64,000 nt of DNA from positions 1 through 64,000 of the forward strand of contig CAIXZH010000092.1 in assembly GCA_903923905.1 (NCBI GenBank), given 5' to 3'. The notes below the pieces were generated by a model that was given only the letters and a program-made list of their open reading frames with translations, did no database searches and was not told the DNA's origin. Below, one piece after another: positions 27,006 to 37,152 of the stretch. The number at the start of each line of letters is the position of its first letter. Positions within the stretch are counted from its first letter, which is position 1. This DNA is from an uncultured Bacteroidia bacterium (GTDB taxonomy: Bacteria; Bacteroidota; Bacteroidia; Bacteroidales; Prolixibacteraceae). The translations under genes were made by a program, and so were the position numbers.

Positions 27006-30000
27006 TTATTCGGCCTTAGGCTTCTTTGCACGAAGCCCAGCCAGTTTTTTCTTGCCATAGGTAAGACGGATGATCAGGATAAACAAAACAGGGATGATGA
27101 AAACGCCTAACGAGGTGGCAGCGAGCATTCCGCCAAGCACCGACCAGCCGATGGTCTGCCGTCCAACGGCACCTGCCCCGGTAGCGAGAACAAGGGGAGA
27201 TACTCCAAAGATGAAGGCAAAGGAAGTCATCAGGATAGGGCGCAGCCTCAGACGAACCGCTTCGATGGTAGCCGCAACAATCTCAATCCCCTGGTCAACA
27301 CGTTCCTTGGCAAATTCTACAATAAGAATAGAGTTTTTGGCCGCAAGACCGATCAGAGTGATCAGTCCAATTTGGGCATAGACATTATTTGACAGGTTAG
27401 GGAGGAGTGTTAAGGCCAAAATGGCCCCAAACGCTGCCAGGGGAACACCAAGAAGTATCGTAAATGGGACTGTCCAGCTTTCATAAAGCGCGGAAAGAAA
27501 CAGAAATACAAATAACAAGGATAAGATAAAGATATAGGTTGAAGTGTTGCCTGCCTTCACCTCCTCACGGCTCAAACCGGAGAATTCATAGCCATATCCT
27601 TTGGGCAGCACCTGTTCGGCAGTTTCCTGCAAAGCCTTGAGTGCCTGGCCAGAGCTATAGCCTGTTTTGGCATTACCAACAAATTCAGCCATGCGGTAAA
27701 GGTTATAATGGGTTAGCATTGAGGCATTTTCACTGACTTTATAACTCATTACAGCGCTCAGGGGCAACATGTTCCCCTGGTAATTACGGACATAATATTT
27801 ATCCATCGCCACAATATCATTTCGAAACAGCGTATCAGCCTGGACGATTACGTGAAATTCCCGGTTGTAAATCGTGAAGTCATTGATATAGGAGCTGCCG
27901 AGATAGGTTTGGATCGTATTAAAGACTTCAGCAATACTGACCCCCATTTTTTTACATTTCTCACGGTCAACAGTGAGCTGATACCCGGGTGTCCGGGCAT
28001 TGAAGAAGGTGATGGCGCGGGCGATTTCATGACGCTTGTTTATCGCAGCCATAAATGTGTTTACATTCTTTTCAAAGGTTTTTATATCATCATTACTTTC
28101 GCGTTGCTGGAGTTCAAAGGTAAAACCGCCTGTTGCACCAAGTCCGGGTATTGCAGGAGGAGGAATTACCACGATGTTTGCCTCCTTGATGGCTGCAAAT
28201 TTGGACTGCATCTGGGCCATTATTCCGTTGAGCTGATCTTCCTTACTGGTACGTTCATCCCACGTTTTTAGCATACAAAATACTGTTCCTCCGTTACTCT
28301 TGGATGCACCGGTTACCACGTTTAAACCCGCAATCGCAGAATAATGTTTGACCCCTTTAATCTGGCTCAGGATATCCATTAATTTATGCATCACCTCCAC
28401 AGTGCGGTAGGTGGAGGATGCCTCTGGCAGTTCAAACGTGATATAGACGCGCCCTTCGTCCTCCAAGGGGATGAATCCTGTTGGTTTTTTAACCAGCATA
28501 ATATAGGTTCCAAACATGATCGCAACCAGCAGGATAACAATATACCGGGAATGTTTAATGGCTGTTCTGACGTTTTTGGTGTAACCCTCTGTTCGCCGGG
28601 AAAACCATTCGTTAAAACGAAAAAAAAAGTAATTAAGACCTTTGGAAGATTTTGTGATATGGTGAGGTTTCAGGAACAGCGAACATAAGGCAGGGGTTAG
28701 TGATAGGGCCACAAAGGCAGAGATAAGTACCGAGATAGCAATTGTAATGGCAAACTGCTGATACAACCTACCTACAATTCCGGGCAGAAATCCCGCGGGG
28801 ACAAATACCGCTGCCAAAACAAGGGCTATGGCAACAACCGGACCTGAAATATCTGCCATAGCTTTGCGGGCAGCTTCCCGGGGCGTAAGGTGCTGCTCCT
28901 CCATATATCGCCTCACCGCCTCGACCACAATGATCGCATCATCTACAACTATACCGATCGCCAGCACAAAACCGAAAAGGGTCAGCTTGTTAATCGTAAA
29001 TCCCAACGGGATAAAGAAGATGAAAGTTCCGATGATTGATACAGGGATTGCCAGTACGGGAATAATTGTGGAGCGCCAGTCCTGAAGGAAAATAAATACG
29101 ACCAGAACAACCAGAGCCAAAGCTTCGAGCAGTGTTTTAACTACTTCGCTGATCGACACTTTGACCACCGAAACCGATTCGAAAGGAACTAAATAAGCCA
29201 CATCACTCGGAAAGGATTGGCTCAACTTGTCCATGACCTTGTAGATACCATTTGCAACATCAATGGCATTGCTCCCGGGAGTCTGATAGACGATCAGGTA
29301 AGACGAGGGACGCTTGTCAACAAATGCCCTTCCTGAATAGTTGAATTTACCCAGTTCCACCCTTCCCACATCTTTCAGATAAACGATGGAACCTTTTGCC
29401 GGATTAGAACGGACAACAATCCTGCTGAAATCATCTACACTGCTTAGTCTTCCATTAACCACTGCAGAGTACTCAAATGGCTGTCCGGCAGGTTGCGGTG
29501 AAGTTCCTATTGAGCCGGCAGCCACCTGGACATTCTGCTCCTGGATCGCACTTAAAACGTCGGAAGCAGACAATCCAAGACTAGCCATTTTATCAGGCCG
29601 AAGCCAGACCCGCATGCTGAATTCATCGGTCCGGGTATAGATATCGCCGACGCCCTTCACCCTCAAAAGTGCATCCCTGACAAATATATTCGTATAATTA
29701 TCAAGAAATTGAATATTGTGCGTCCCTTTCGGAGAATAGATAGCCACATTCAGGAGTCCGCTCGGATTTCGCCTCCGGACCGTGATTCCTAATCTCTTTA
29801 CTTCGTCCGGCAGAATTGGGGTTGCAATATTAACACGGTTCTGGACTTCAGTGGTTGCGTTATCAACATTAGTTCCAATATCAAAATAGACATTCAATGA
29901 TGAACGGCCATCATTAGTGCTGTTACTCTGGATAAAATCCATATTTGGAGCGCCGTTTACCTGGATCTCGATTGGCGTAGTTACGGTTTGCTCCACCGTT

Positions 30001-30167
30001 GTAGCGTCAGCCCCTGTAAATTGGCTTAGGACCTGTACAACCGGAGGAGTAATATCGGGATACTGGCTGACTGGCAGGTTAATTATAGACAATGTTCCAA
30101 CGATGACCAGGACCAATGAAATGACAATGGCTGTGATGGGGCGTCTGATGAAGGTATCAGCTATCAT
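27006..30167 (-). CDS. RND efflux pump inner-membrane transporter, HAE1/AcrB type (system A)
   Basis: A 1053-residue proton-driven exporter with the AcrB plan: TM1 MIADTFIRRPITAIVISLVL, two large periplasmic loops (about 30-335 and 555-865) and twelve helices. TM4 keeps the proton-relay pair in GIVVDDAIIVVEAV, and later the signature GVPLAAFGAILAL and AAKNSILIVEFAKE are present. It pumps hydrophobic or amphipathic compounds from the periplasm or inner leaflet through the adaptor and outer-membrane channel encoded just upstream. It is the last gene of a three-gene minus-strand operon. Substrates cannot be predicted. Confidence 0.95.
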   Translation of the reverse strand: MIADTFIRRPITAIVISLVLVIVGTLSIINLPVSQYPDITPPVVQVLSQFTGADATTVEQTVTTPIEIQVNGAPNMDFIQSNSTNDGRSSLNVYFDIGTNVDNATTEVQNRVNIATPILPDEVKRLGITVRRRNPSGLLNVAIYSPKGTHNIQFLDNYTNIFVRDALLRVKGVGDIYTRTDEFSMRVWLRPDKMASLGLSASDVLSAIQEQNVQVAAGSIGTSPQPAGQPFEYSAVVNGRLSSVDDFSRIVVRSNPAKGSIVYLKDVGRVELGKFNYSGRAFVDKRPSSYLIVYQTPGSNAIDVANGIYKVMDKLSQSFPSDVAYLVPFESVSVVKVSISEVVKTLLEALALVVLVVFIFLQDWRSTIIPVLAIPVSIIGTFIFFIPLGFTINKLTLFGFVLAIGIVVDDAIIVVEAVRRYMEEQHLTPREAARKAMADISGPVVAIALVLAAVFVPAGFLPGIVGRLYQQFAITIAISVLISAFVALSLTPALCSLFLKPHHITKSSKGLNYFFFRFNEWFSRRTEGYTKNVRTAIKHSRYIVILLVAIMFGTYIMLVKKPTGFIPLEDEGRVYITFELPEASSTYRTVEVMHKLMDILSQIKGVKHYSAIAGLNVVTGASKSNGGTVFCMLKTWDERTSKEDQLNGIMAQMQSKFAAIKEANIVVIPPPAIPGLGATGGFTFELQQRESNDDIKTFEKNVNTFMAAINKRHEIARAITFFNARTPGYQLTVDREKCKKMGVSIAEVFNTIQTYLGSSYINDFTIYNREFHVIVQADTLFRNDIVAMDKYYVRNYQGNMLPLSAVMSYKVSENASMLTHYNLYRMAEFVGNAKTGYSSGQALKALQETAEQVLPKGYGYEFSGLSREEVKAGNTSTYIFILSLLFVFLFLSALYESWTVPFTILLGVPLAAFGAILALTLLPNLSNNVYAQIGLITLIGLAAKNSILIVEFAKERVDQGIEIVAATIEAVRLRLRPILMTSFAFIFGVSPLVLATGAGAVGRQTIGWSVLGGMLAATSLGVFIIPVLFILIIRLTYGKKKLAGLRAKKPKAE

Positions 30168-30200
30168 ACAATGAGATTCAATTTTGTTTCGGTTCCAAAG

Positions 30201-31325
30201 TTATTTAAGCCGGGACTTTTGTGATGGTTCGGTGGTAACCAATGAACCATCATGTAATTTTTGTATGCCATCAACAACGATACTTTCGCCACCCTCAAGC
30301 CCCTTTAAAACAATCACATTTGAAAGCACACGGGGACCAAGGGTGATCTTAACCTGACTTACTTTTTTGTCTTTCACGACAAAAAGAAAATATTCCCCGA
30401 GTTGCTCCAGAACCGCCTTAAATGGGATAAGCAATTGCTGACCCGAATTATCATTTAAAACCAGAACCTTGCAGCTCATTCCAGGTTTAAGCATTTTTTC
30501 GGAGTTTGCCACGGTTATCCTCACCCTGATTGATCCGGTTTGCGGATCCACTGCCCTATCGATGACACTAATTTTTCCGGAATAAGGATATATGGCATTA
30601 TTAGGAAGGGTAATCCGGAAAGTCGAATCATTATTTGAGATCAAGGAGTTGTCGAAATGTTGAAAACGGCCGAGCTCATTCTCGGCAATTTCAAAATCAA
30701 CTCCAATAGGATTATCGGAAGATATAACATTCAGCAATGTCTGCCCCGGAGTTACCAGAGATCCCAGTTTTACATTCGAAAATCCAATTGTACCATTAAA
30801 CGGTGCCTTGATTAAAGAATATTCAAAATCCATCCCGGCTTTTGTAAGCTCTGAATTTGCAGCATTTACCTGCTGTTTTGCGTTTTTAAGATCCGTCATC
30901 GCATGGTCAAGCAGCTGTTCTGCAATGGCATCCTGTTTCGCAAGATCGGTGTAACGGTTGGCATCGCGCTGAACCTTATCGAGGTTATCTTCGGCAATCT
31001 TCACATTTGACTGAGCCTCTTCGAAAGCTGCCTGGTATTTACGCCTATCGATCTCGTACAATTTTTCACCGGAATGAACCTCTTTTCCCTCCATAAAATA
31101 AATTCCTGTGATGACTCCGTTAACCTGTCCCCGAAGCTCCACTTCTTTTAAGGCAACTATATTTGCAGGATACGAATTGTAAAATACAGCTCTTTCCAGA
31201 TGGACATTAGTAACCGATACAGGGATAGCATAGTCTTCCGTCTTTTTATTTTCAGCATTTCCACCGCAGGAAACGAGCCCTGTAATCAGCGCAAAATATG
31301 TTATGGTACAAGATATTTTGGACAT
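30201..31325 (-). CDS. RND periplasmic adaptor (membrane fusion protein), system A
   Basis: A 374-residue lipoprotein (LVSCGG, Cys20) of the HlyD/AcrA class. The lipoyl half-motifs VELRGQVNGVITGIYFMEGKEV and APFNGTIGFSNVKLGSLVTPG flank a helical hairpin (about 100-165, rich in A, K, Q and N), followed by beta-barrel and membrane-proximal domains (PNNAIYPYSGKISVIDRAVD; VLKGLEGGESIVVDGIQKL). It joins the pump at 27006-30167 to the outer-membrane channel. Gaps of 33 and 55 bases to its neighbours support one operon. Confidence 0.93.
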   Translation of the reverse strand: MSKISCTITYFALITGLVSCGGNAENKKTEDYAIPVSVTNVHLERAVFYNSYPANIVALKEVELRGQVNGVITGIYFMEGKEVHSGEKLYEIDRRKYQAAFEEAQSNVKIAEDNLDKVQRDANRYTDLAKQDAIAEQLLDHAMTDLKNAKQQVNAANSELTKAGMDFEYSLIKAPFNGTIGFSNVKLGSLVTPGQTLLNVISSDNPIGVDFEIAENELGRFQHFDNSLISNNDSTFRITLPNNAIYPYSGKISVIDRAVDPQTGSIRVRITVANSEKMLKPGMSCKVLVLNDNSGQQLLIPFKAVLEQLGEYFLFVVKDKKVSQVKITLGPRVLSNVIVLKGLEGGESIVVDGIQKLHDGSLVTTEPSQKSRLK

Positions 31326-31380
31326 ATTTTATGTATTTGAAAGTCAACAACCAATAAAGAATAATATTTTCAATAGGGTA

Positions 31381-32751
31381 CTAATCGATTTTTATAATCC
31401 CCAACGCCTTTTCCAGGTCAACTTTACTGGAAAGAACCCGGAAAAGAATATTTAAATAATTAAGCTCGGCAGTACGCAAATCCGTTTCAGAAACGATTAC
31501 TTCAAGATAGGCCTTAATCCCTTTGGTATATTGAAGCTTTACCGTATTGAAAATATTCCGGGCAAGAGAAATATTGTTTTTTGCAATTTTCAATTCATTA
31601 AGATTGCTTGTATACCCTGAAAGAGCCTGGGTATATTCAGTATTGATCAAACTTTTCAGGAAATCTATCCCAAGTTCGAGTCGATGGAACTGAAGCTTAG
31701 CCTTGTTCAGATTCTCTATCCGGTTCATTCCCTGGAACAGGGGAAGGGTCAATTTTAAACCAAACAGCGAAGTAGGATTGTTTTTATTAAACAAAGCTGA
31801 AAACTGGTCATTTGAATATGCCGAACTATTTTCGTAAAAAGCAGAAAAAGTGGGAAGAAATGACCAGTTATAATAACTGATTTGAGAATTCTGCAATTTA
31901 AGTTTTGTCTGTAAAAGCTGATATTCAATGCGTTTGCTATAATCCAAAAAGCTTGTTGTGTCAATCAAAATTTCGTTTTCATATTTGGAAGAGTCGAATG
32001 AAACTGTAAGTTGTTTTCCAGGGACTACCCCCAGAAATTGCTTTAATACAGCGTACTTGGCTTTTAGTGATTCTTCGGTGGATCTTTTTTGAGCCTGCAT
32101 ATTGCTCAGGGATATTTCGGTACGCTGGTAATCAATTTTGTCTGTCAGACCATTCTTATAAAGGCTATACGCGTCCTTATAATTGCGCTGCAAACGAAGG
32201 ATGTCTTCTGACAAGACATTTAGCTGCTCCTCTGTCAGTAACACATCGAAAAAAGCCTTAGTGACATCAACATAGATATTAATCTTCGAAATTACCGTGT
32301 TTTCTGAAGCCTGATTATGTTGTTCCCTGGAGGTTCGGGCAGCATAAAGCAAGTTATTGCTATACAACGTCTGACTGGCAGAAAAAACTCCTCCCGAAGT
32401 GTTGTTTGCATTAGCGGGGAACGGGATGGCCGAAGCGGATGGGTTAAGCAGATTCGGATAGGAGGCCTGTGGGACCTGAAAGTAATGTTGCATATTGGCA
32501 TCAAATTCCAGTTGAGGATACCATCCCGATAAAGCAATTCGTATATCTCTGCGTGTAATTTCTTCATCAAGCAACGATTGCTTAATCAGGGAGTGATTTG
32601 TTAAAGCATAGGTTCTGCATTGTGACAAAGTAAGGCTAGATGGCAGAGTATCATGACCCATTTGTGCAAATAAAAAACCGGAAACACCAAGAAAAAGGGA
32701 TAATAAAAGACCCATTCTGATTTTATTAAAGAAGTGTTCGTTTGCAAGCAT
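31381..32751 (-). CDS. TolC-family outer-membrane efflux channel, system A
   Basis: A 456-residue protein with signal peptide (about 1-30, FLFAQ) and the two-fold repeated OEP architecture: LTLSQCRTYALTNHSLIKQS at the start, repeated long helices with IYVDVTKAFFDVLLTEEQLNVL, and a second half with FGLKLTLPLFQGMNRIENL. It forms the trimeric outer-membrane duct of RND system A. It is the promoter-proximal gene; the adaptor and pump follow. The order channel-adaptor-pump is the reverse of system B. Confidence 0.92.
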   Translation of the reverse strand: MLANEHFFNKIRMGLLLSLFLGVSGFLFAQMGHDTLPSSLTLSQCRTYALTNHSLIKQSLLDEEITRRDIRIALSGWYPQLEFDANMQHYFQVPQASYPNLLNPSASAIPFPANANNTSGGVFSASQTLYSNNLLYAARTSREQHNQASENTVISKINIYVDVTKAFFDVLLTEEQLNVLSEDILRLQRNYKDAYSLYKNGLTDKIDYQRTEISLSNMQAQKRSTEESLKAKYAVLKQFLGVVPGKQLTVSFDSSKYENEILIDTTSFLDYSKRIEYQLLQTKLKLQNSQISYYNWSFLPTFSAFYENSSAYSNDQFSALFNKNNPTSLFGLKLTLPLFQGMNRIENLNKAKLQFHRLELGIDFLKSLINTEYTQALSGYTSNLNELKIAKNNISLARNIFNTVKLQYTKGIKAYLEVIVSETDLRTAELNYLNILFRVLSSKVDLEKALGIIKID

Positions 32752-32794
32752 GATAGAAATAAATTGCTCTACCTAAATCTGGTTTAATAAGCCG

Positions 32795-32802
32795 CAAATA
32801 TA
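32795..32802 (-). promoter_or_regulatory. Candidate -7 box of RND system A
   Basis: Minus-strand TATATTTG matches TAnnTTTG and gives a leader of about 38 bases before the ATG at 32751. The 10-mer AATCTGGTTT occurs on both sides (32776-32785 and 32822-32831), a possible repressor-site pair. Confidence 0.5.
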
Positions 32803-32864
32803 ACCTTATATCAGCAGATAGAATCTGGTTTGACTATTAAATGTAGTTGAAAAAATTATCGATT

Positions 32865-32889
32865 TTTTTATAAGAAAACCTTATAAAAA
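32865..32889. promoter_or_regulatory. 10-bp palindrome over the RND system B promoter (possible operator)
   Basis: Perfect arms TTTTTATAAG and CTTATAAAAA with a 5-base centre AAAAC. It ends 7 bases before the -7 box at 32897 and therefore covers the expected -33 to -15 stretch, the usual place for a repressor of efflux genes. No regulator gene is adjacent. Confidence 0.5.
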
Positions 32890-32896
32890 TTTGAAT

Positions 32897-32904
32897 TACA
32901 TTTG
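32897..32904 (+). promoter_or_regulatory. Candidate -7 box of RND system B
   Basis: TACATTTG, followed by CC, fits TAnnTTTG. It lies 86 bases before the ATG at 32991. Confidence 0.5.
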
Positions 32905-32990
32905 CCGTAATTTAAAAAAAATCGGGAATATATTTAAATAGTCCGGACTCGCACTTGTGATTCCAATTATATTGAATTTATCAATAGCGT

Positions 32991-34031
32991 ATGAAGATTT
33001 TAAATTTCATTCAGACATTCATTTTTTTGCCTTTACTCATTTCCTGTACACTGAACAATAAAGAGCTAAGACTACAGGAGAAGCCCCCGGTTTTTGTCGA
33101 TGTGATAATTGCCGGAAATGAAGATTTTGCAAGCAATATTGAGGTCAATGGAACAGTTCTCTCCAATGAACTGGTAGACCTGCATCCTGAAGTGAGTGGA
33201 CGTCTTATTTATTTGAATGTACCTGACGGGGGAATAGTATCTCAAGGAACCATATTGGCTCAGATTAATGACGCTGATTTGCAGGCTCAGAGAGAACAGT
33301 ATAAATCCCAGCTTGATTTGGCCATCAAAACTGAAAAGCGTCTAAGTGAATTACTTAGGGTGAATGGTGTAAATCAGGCAGATTATGATGTAGCAGTAAA
33401 TCAGGTGAGTACCTTGGAGGCCAATCTTAAGTATGTGGATGCTCAACTGGATAAGACTGTAATCAAAGCCCCTTTTTCGGGTCAGCTGGGTTTACGGCTG
33501 GTTAGTCCCGGAGCCTATGTTACTCCACAGACTATCCTTGGAACCTTAGGGCAAACGGACAAAGTGAAGATTGATTTTTCAGTTCCGGAATCCTATTCCT
33601 CATTAATCAGAAAAGGGAATAAAGTAAAGGTTCAAACGAACGATTCGAAGGATAGTCTGACCGCAACAATTACAGCAATAGATCCTCAGATCAATTCTGT
33701 TACCAGAAATATCAAAGCCAGAGCCTTTTTGGATAGCGGGAATATTCTTCCTGGGGCCTTTGTAAAAGTGTTGCTCGACAAAAAAAGAAAGGCTATGATC
33801 GTGCCTACAAATTCGATTATTCCTGAAGCATATCTGAGTCAGGTTGTTGTGGTTAAAAATGGCAAGGCAGTTTTTAAAACAGTGGAAACCAATCTTCGAA
33901 ATGCAACTGTTATTGAAATAATGAAAGGTTTAGAACCGGGAGACAGCATTGTTATAAGCGGAATGCTCTATGTTCGTCCCAATGCCAAAGTTAAGATTAA
34001 ACGGGTAAGGACCCTAAAAGAGCTCATTTAA
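32991..34031 (+). CDS. RND periplasmic adaptor (membrane fusion protein), system B
   Basis: A 346-residue lipoprotein (LLISC, Cys19) of the AcrA/MexA class. Lipoyl halves appear as LHPEVSGRLIYLNVPDGGIV and KAPFSGQLGLRLVSPGAYV around a short helical hairpin (about 100-145), followed by the beta-barrel segment VKIDFSVPESYSSLIRKGNKV and the membrane-proximal GLEPGDSIVISGMLYVRPNAKV. First gene of system B, with 34 bases to the pump gene. Only distantly like the system A adaptor, so the two pumps are not a recent duplication. Confidence 0.93.
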   Translation: MKILNFIQTFIFLPLLISCTLNNKELRLQEKPPVFVDVIIAGNEDFASNIEVNGTVLSNELVDLHPEVSGRLIYLNVPDGGIVSQGTILAQINDADLQAQREQYKSQLDLAIKTEKRLSELLRVNGVNQADYDVAVNQVSTLEANLKYVDAQLDKTVIKAPFSGQLGLRLVSPGAYVTPQTILGTLGQTDKVKIDFSVPESYSSLIRKGNKVKVQTNDSKDSLTATITAIDPQINSVTRNIKARAFLDSGNILPGAFVKVLLDKKRKAMIVPTNSIIPEAYLSQVVVVKNGKAVFKTVETNLRNATVIEIMKGLEPGDSIVISGMLYVRPNAKVKIKRVRTLKELI

Positions 34032-34065
34032 ATCAACCCGTTTTAAACCTCATTGAACTGATACC

Positions 34066-37000
34066 GTGAATATTTCAGAATTATCACTAAAAAGACCTGT
34101 ACTTGCCACTGTAATGAGCCTGGGACTAATCCTGTTTGGGGTTATCGGATTCAAATTTTTGGGAATCAGGGATTATCCGGCAATTGATCCTCCTGTAATT
34201 ACAGTAAGCACCTCTTATGCCGGAGCAAATTCGGATATTATAGAGAGCCAGATTACCGAACCCCTTGAGAAATCGATTAATGGCATTCCGGGCATCCGGA
34301 CAATCACCTCATCGAGTGTGATAGGTAGCAGCTATATTACGGTTGAATTTACATTAAGTACCAATCTTGAAGCTGCAGCCAACGATGTTCGCGACAAAGT
34401 TAGCCAGGCTGTACGCAATCTTCCACAAGATATTGATGCTCCTCCGGTGGTCACAAAGGCGGACGCAAACAGTGATTTTATTATCCTGGTAGCTCTTCAA
34501 AGCAAGAGTAAGGGATTATTGGAACTCAGTGACTATGCCGAAAATGTTTTGCAGAATAAGTTTCAGACAATACCTGAAGTAAGCGGGGTAAATATCATAG
34601 GACAGAAAAGACCTGCAATGCGCTTGTGGATTGACCCCGACAAACTGAATGCTTACAATATCAATTTCAATGATGTCGAAACGGTCCTGAATAAGGAGAA
34701 TGTAGAAGTTCCTTCGGGAAAAATTTATGGAGATAATACCGAATTAACTATTCGTGCATTAGGGAGGCTTACCACCGAAAAGGATTTCAGGGATCTGATC
34801 ATCCGTGAAGATAATACCGGGATTGTTAGGTTGGGTGACTTGGCAAAAGTTGAGATAGGACCTGAGAATTACGAGACAAGCTGGAAATTAAACGGGGTCT
34901 ATGCCGTTGGACTTGCAATAACACCTCAGCCGGGTGCCAATTACATTAATATTTCGGATGAATTTAACCGGCGCCTTGATGAAATTAAAAAATCGCAAAA
35001 AGGGGATATTCAATTTATAACGACGATAGATAATACGATCAATGTCCGCAAATCGTTAACTGAGGTAAAAGAGACCTTGCTAATTGCCTTTCTATTGGTT
35101 ATTCTGGTCATCTTTGCATTCTTCAGAAATTGGCTGATCGCCATCAGACCACTTATTGATATTCCGATCTCGCTGGTTGCCACATTCTTTGTAATGTATC
35201 TGGCCGGATTTTCAATCAATATCCTATCATTGCTGGGAATTATTCTGGCCACCGGTCTGGTGGTGGACGATGGCATCGTTGTTACAGAAAACATTTTCAG
35301 AAAATTTGAGAATGGGATGCATATCCGAAAAGCGGCTCTTGAAGGGAGTATTGAGATCTTCTTTGCAGTAATCTCAACTTCCCTCACCCTGGCTATCGTC
35401 TTTTTACCTGTGTTGTTTTTACAGGGTTTTGTAGGAAGTCTTTTCCGGGAATTTGCTGTCGTTGTTGCTGCTGCCGTGTTAATCTCTGCATTTGTCTCAC
35501 TGACAATCACCCCGGTGCTGAATGTCTTTCTAAACAGACCTCAGGCCCAACATGGCTGGTTATACAGAAAAACAGAGCCATTTTTCACCGGGATGGAAAA
35601 TGGTTATAAAAGAGCGCTTCAACAATTTGTAAAACGAAGAGGAATCGCCTGGATTATTGTAATAGCCTGCCTGTTTATCATCTTTGTTATCGGAAGAAAC
35701 CTTCAAAGCGAATTAGCGCCTCTTGAAGACAAAGGGATGATCCGTTTTCAGTTGAATGCAGTGGAGGGTACAAGTTACAAATTCATGATGGAATCAGGCA
35801 CAGAATTTTCAAATTTTTTGATCGACTCATTTCCTGAACGGTCTTTCTCGTTTCTCTCGGTCCCCGGCTTCGGAGGTAGCGGCGGGATGAATGCAGCAAG
35901 TGGCCGTCTTGCCTTGGTTCCAACTTCAGAGCGAAAAAGATCACAAAGTGAAATTGTTAAGGATTTAACAAAAAGAGTCCCGCAGTTTAACAATCTGCGT
36001 ATTTTCCCGGTAGAAGAGCAGACCATTGCCGTTGGATTGAGTTCAAGAGGTGCATTGCCCGTTCAATTTGTTATCCAAAATCTTGATTTTGAGAAATTAA
36101 AAACAGTTATCCCTAAATTTCTGGATGCAACCCGAAATGATAAGACTTTCCAAAATGTGGATGTAAATTTAAAATTCAACAAGCCGGAAGTCGATATCCT
36201 GATTAACCGGATTAAAGCAAGAAATTTAGGGCTTACTGTAACCGATATTTCTGCTGTCCTCGAAAGTGCTTTTAGCGGACGCAGGCTTGCCTATTTCATT
36301 ATGAACGGCCGTCAGTACCAGGTAATCAGTCAGGTAGGTCTGCCGGAAAGACAGGCACCTACCGATATTACCAAATTGTATGTGCGTAATAATCTCGGAG
36401 ATAATATCGCCTTATCTGAGGTATTGGACATGTCACCTTATGCCAATCCTCCATCATTATACCATTTTAACCGGTACAAATCGGCTACATTCTCCGCCTC
36501 TCTGGGTGAAGGAAAGACCATTGGCGATGGAGTAATAGCCATGCAAAAAATCAGTGAAAAACTGCTGGATGAGAGTTTCCAGACATCATTAAGTGGTCCT
36601 TCGCGCGACTACGCCGAGAGCTCTTCGAACGTAGGGTTTGCTTTTATCCTCGCCCTCCTGTTGATTTATCTGGTCCTTGCAGCACAGTTTGAAAGTTTCA
36701 AGGATCCGTTCATTATTATGATTACCGTACCCTTAGCGATTGCCGGTGCCATTTTAAGTCTATGGATATTCAGGCAAACCCTAAATATCTTTTCAGAAAT
36801 CGGGATGATAACTCTTATCGGACTGGTAACAAAAAACGGGATTCTAATTGTCGAATTTGCCAATAAGAAGCGGGCGGTGGGATTATCGAAATACGAGGCC
36901 GTTGTGGAGGCTGCAACACAACGTTTACGCCCCATCCTGATGACCAGTCTGGCCACCTCTCTTGGAGCTTTACCAATTGCCCTCAGCCTTGGGGATGCCG

Positions 37001-37146
37001 CTTCGAGCCGTGTTCCACTGGGCGTTGTCATAGTTGGTGGAATCCTGTTCTCCCTTATCCTTACTTTATTCGTAATTCCTGCTATTTACACGTTTGTTTC
37101 AGGACGGCATAAGAGCCAGGAAGAAATTGATAATCAGTTTAAATAA
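34066..37146 (+). CDS. RND efflux pump inner-membrane transporter, system B (GTG start)
   Basis: A 1026-residue AcrB-type exporter starting with GTG; the family pattern M-ISELS-KRPVLATVM begins exactly there, so the GTG is the likely true start. TM4 carries GLVVDDGIVVTENI with both acidic relay residues. The second half has VPLAIAGAILSLWI and GLVTKNGILIVEFANKK. The porter domains begin with YPAIDPPVITVSTSYAGA. It extrudes compounds with the adaptor upstream and the channel 6 bases downstream. The use of GTG may tune the amount of pump relative to adaptor and channel. Confidence 0.95.
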   Translation: MNISELSLKRPVLATVMSLGLILFGVIGFKFLGIRDYPAIDPPVITVSTSYAGANSDIIESQITEPLEKSINGIPGIRTITSSSVIGSSYITVEFTLSTNLEAAANDVRDKVSQAVRNLPQDIDAPPVVTKADANSDFIILVALQSKSKGLLELSDYAENVLQNKFQTIPEVSGVNIIGQKRPAMRLWIDPDKLNAYNINFNDVETVLNKENVEVPSGKIYGDNTELTIRALGRLTTEKDFRDLIIREDNTGIVRLGDLAKVEIGPENYETSWKLNGVYAVGLAITPQPGANYINISDEFNRRLDEIKKSQKGDIQFITTIDNTINVRKSLTEVKETLLIAFLLVILVIFAFFRNWLIAIRPLIDIPISLVATFFVMYLAGFSINILSLLGIILATGLVVDDGIVVTENIFRKFENGMHIRKAALEGSIEIFFAVISTSLTLAIVFLPVLFLQGFVGSLFREFAVVVAAAVLISAFVSLTITPVLNVFLNRPQAQHGWLYRKTEPFFTGMENGYKRALQQFVKRRGIAWIIVIACLFIIFVIGRNLQSELAPLEDKGMIRFQLNAVEGTSYKFMMESGTEFSNFLIDSFPERSFSFLSVPGFGGSGGMNAASGRLALVPTSERKRSQSEIVKDLTKRVPQFNNLRIFPVEEQTIAVGLSSRGALPVQFVIQNLDFEKLKTVIPKFLDATRNDKTFQNVDVNLKFNKPEVDILINRIKARNLGLTVTDISAVLESAFSGRRLAYFIMNGRQYQVISQVGLPERQAPTDITKLYVRNNLGDNIALSEVLDMSPYANPPSLYHFNRYKSATFSASLGEGKTIGDGVIAMQKISEKLLDESFQTSLSGPSRDYAESSSNVGFAFILALLLIYLVLAAQFESFKDPFIIMITVPLAIAGAILSLWIFRQTLNIFSEIGMITLIGLVTKNGILIVEFANKKRAVGLSKYEAVVEAATQRLRPILMTSLATSLGALPIALSLGDAASSRVPLGVVIVGGILFSLILTLFVIPAIYTFVSGRHKSQEEIDNQFK

Positions 37147-37152
37147 CCCAAA

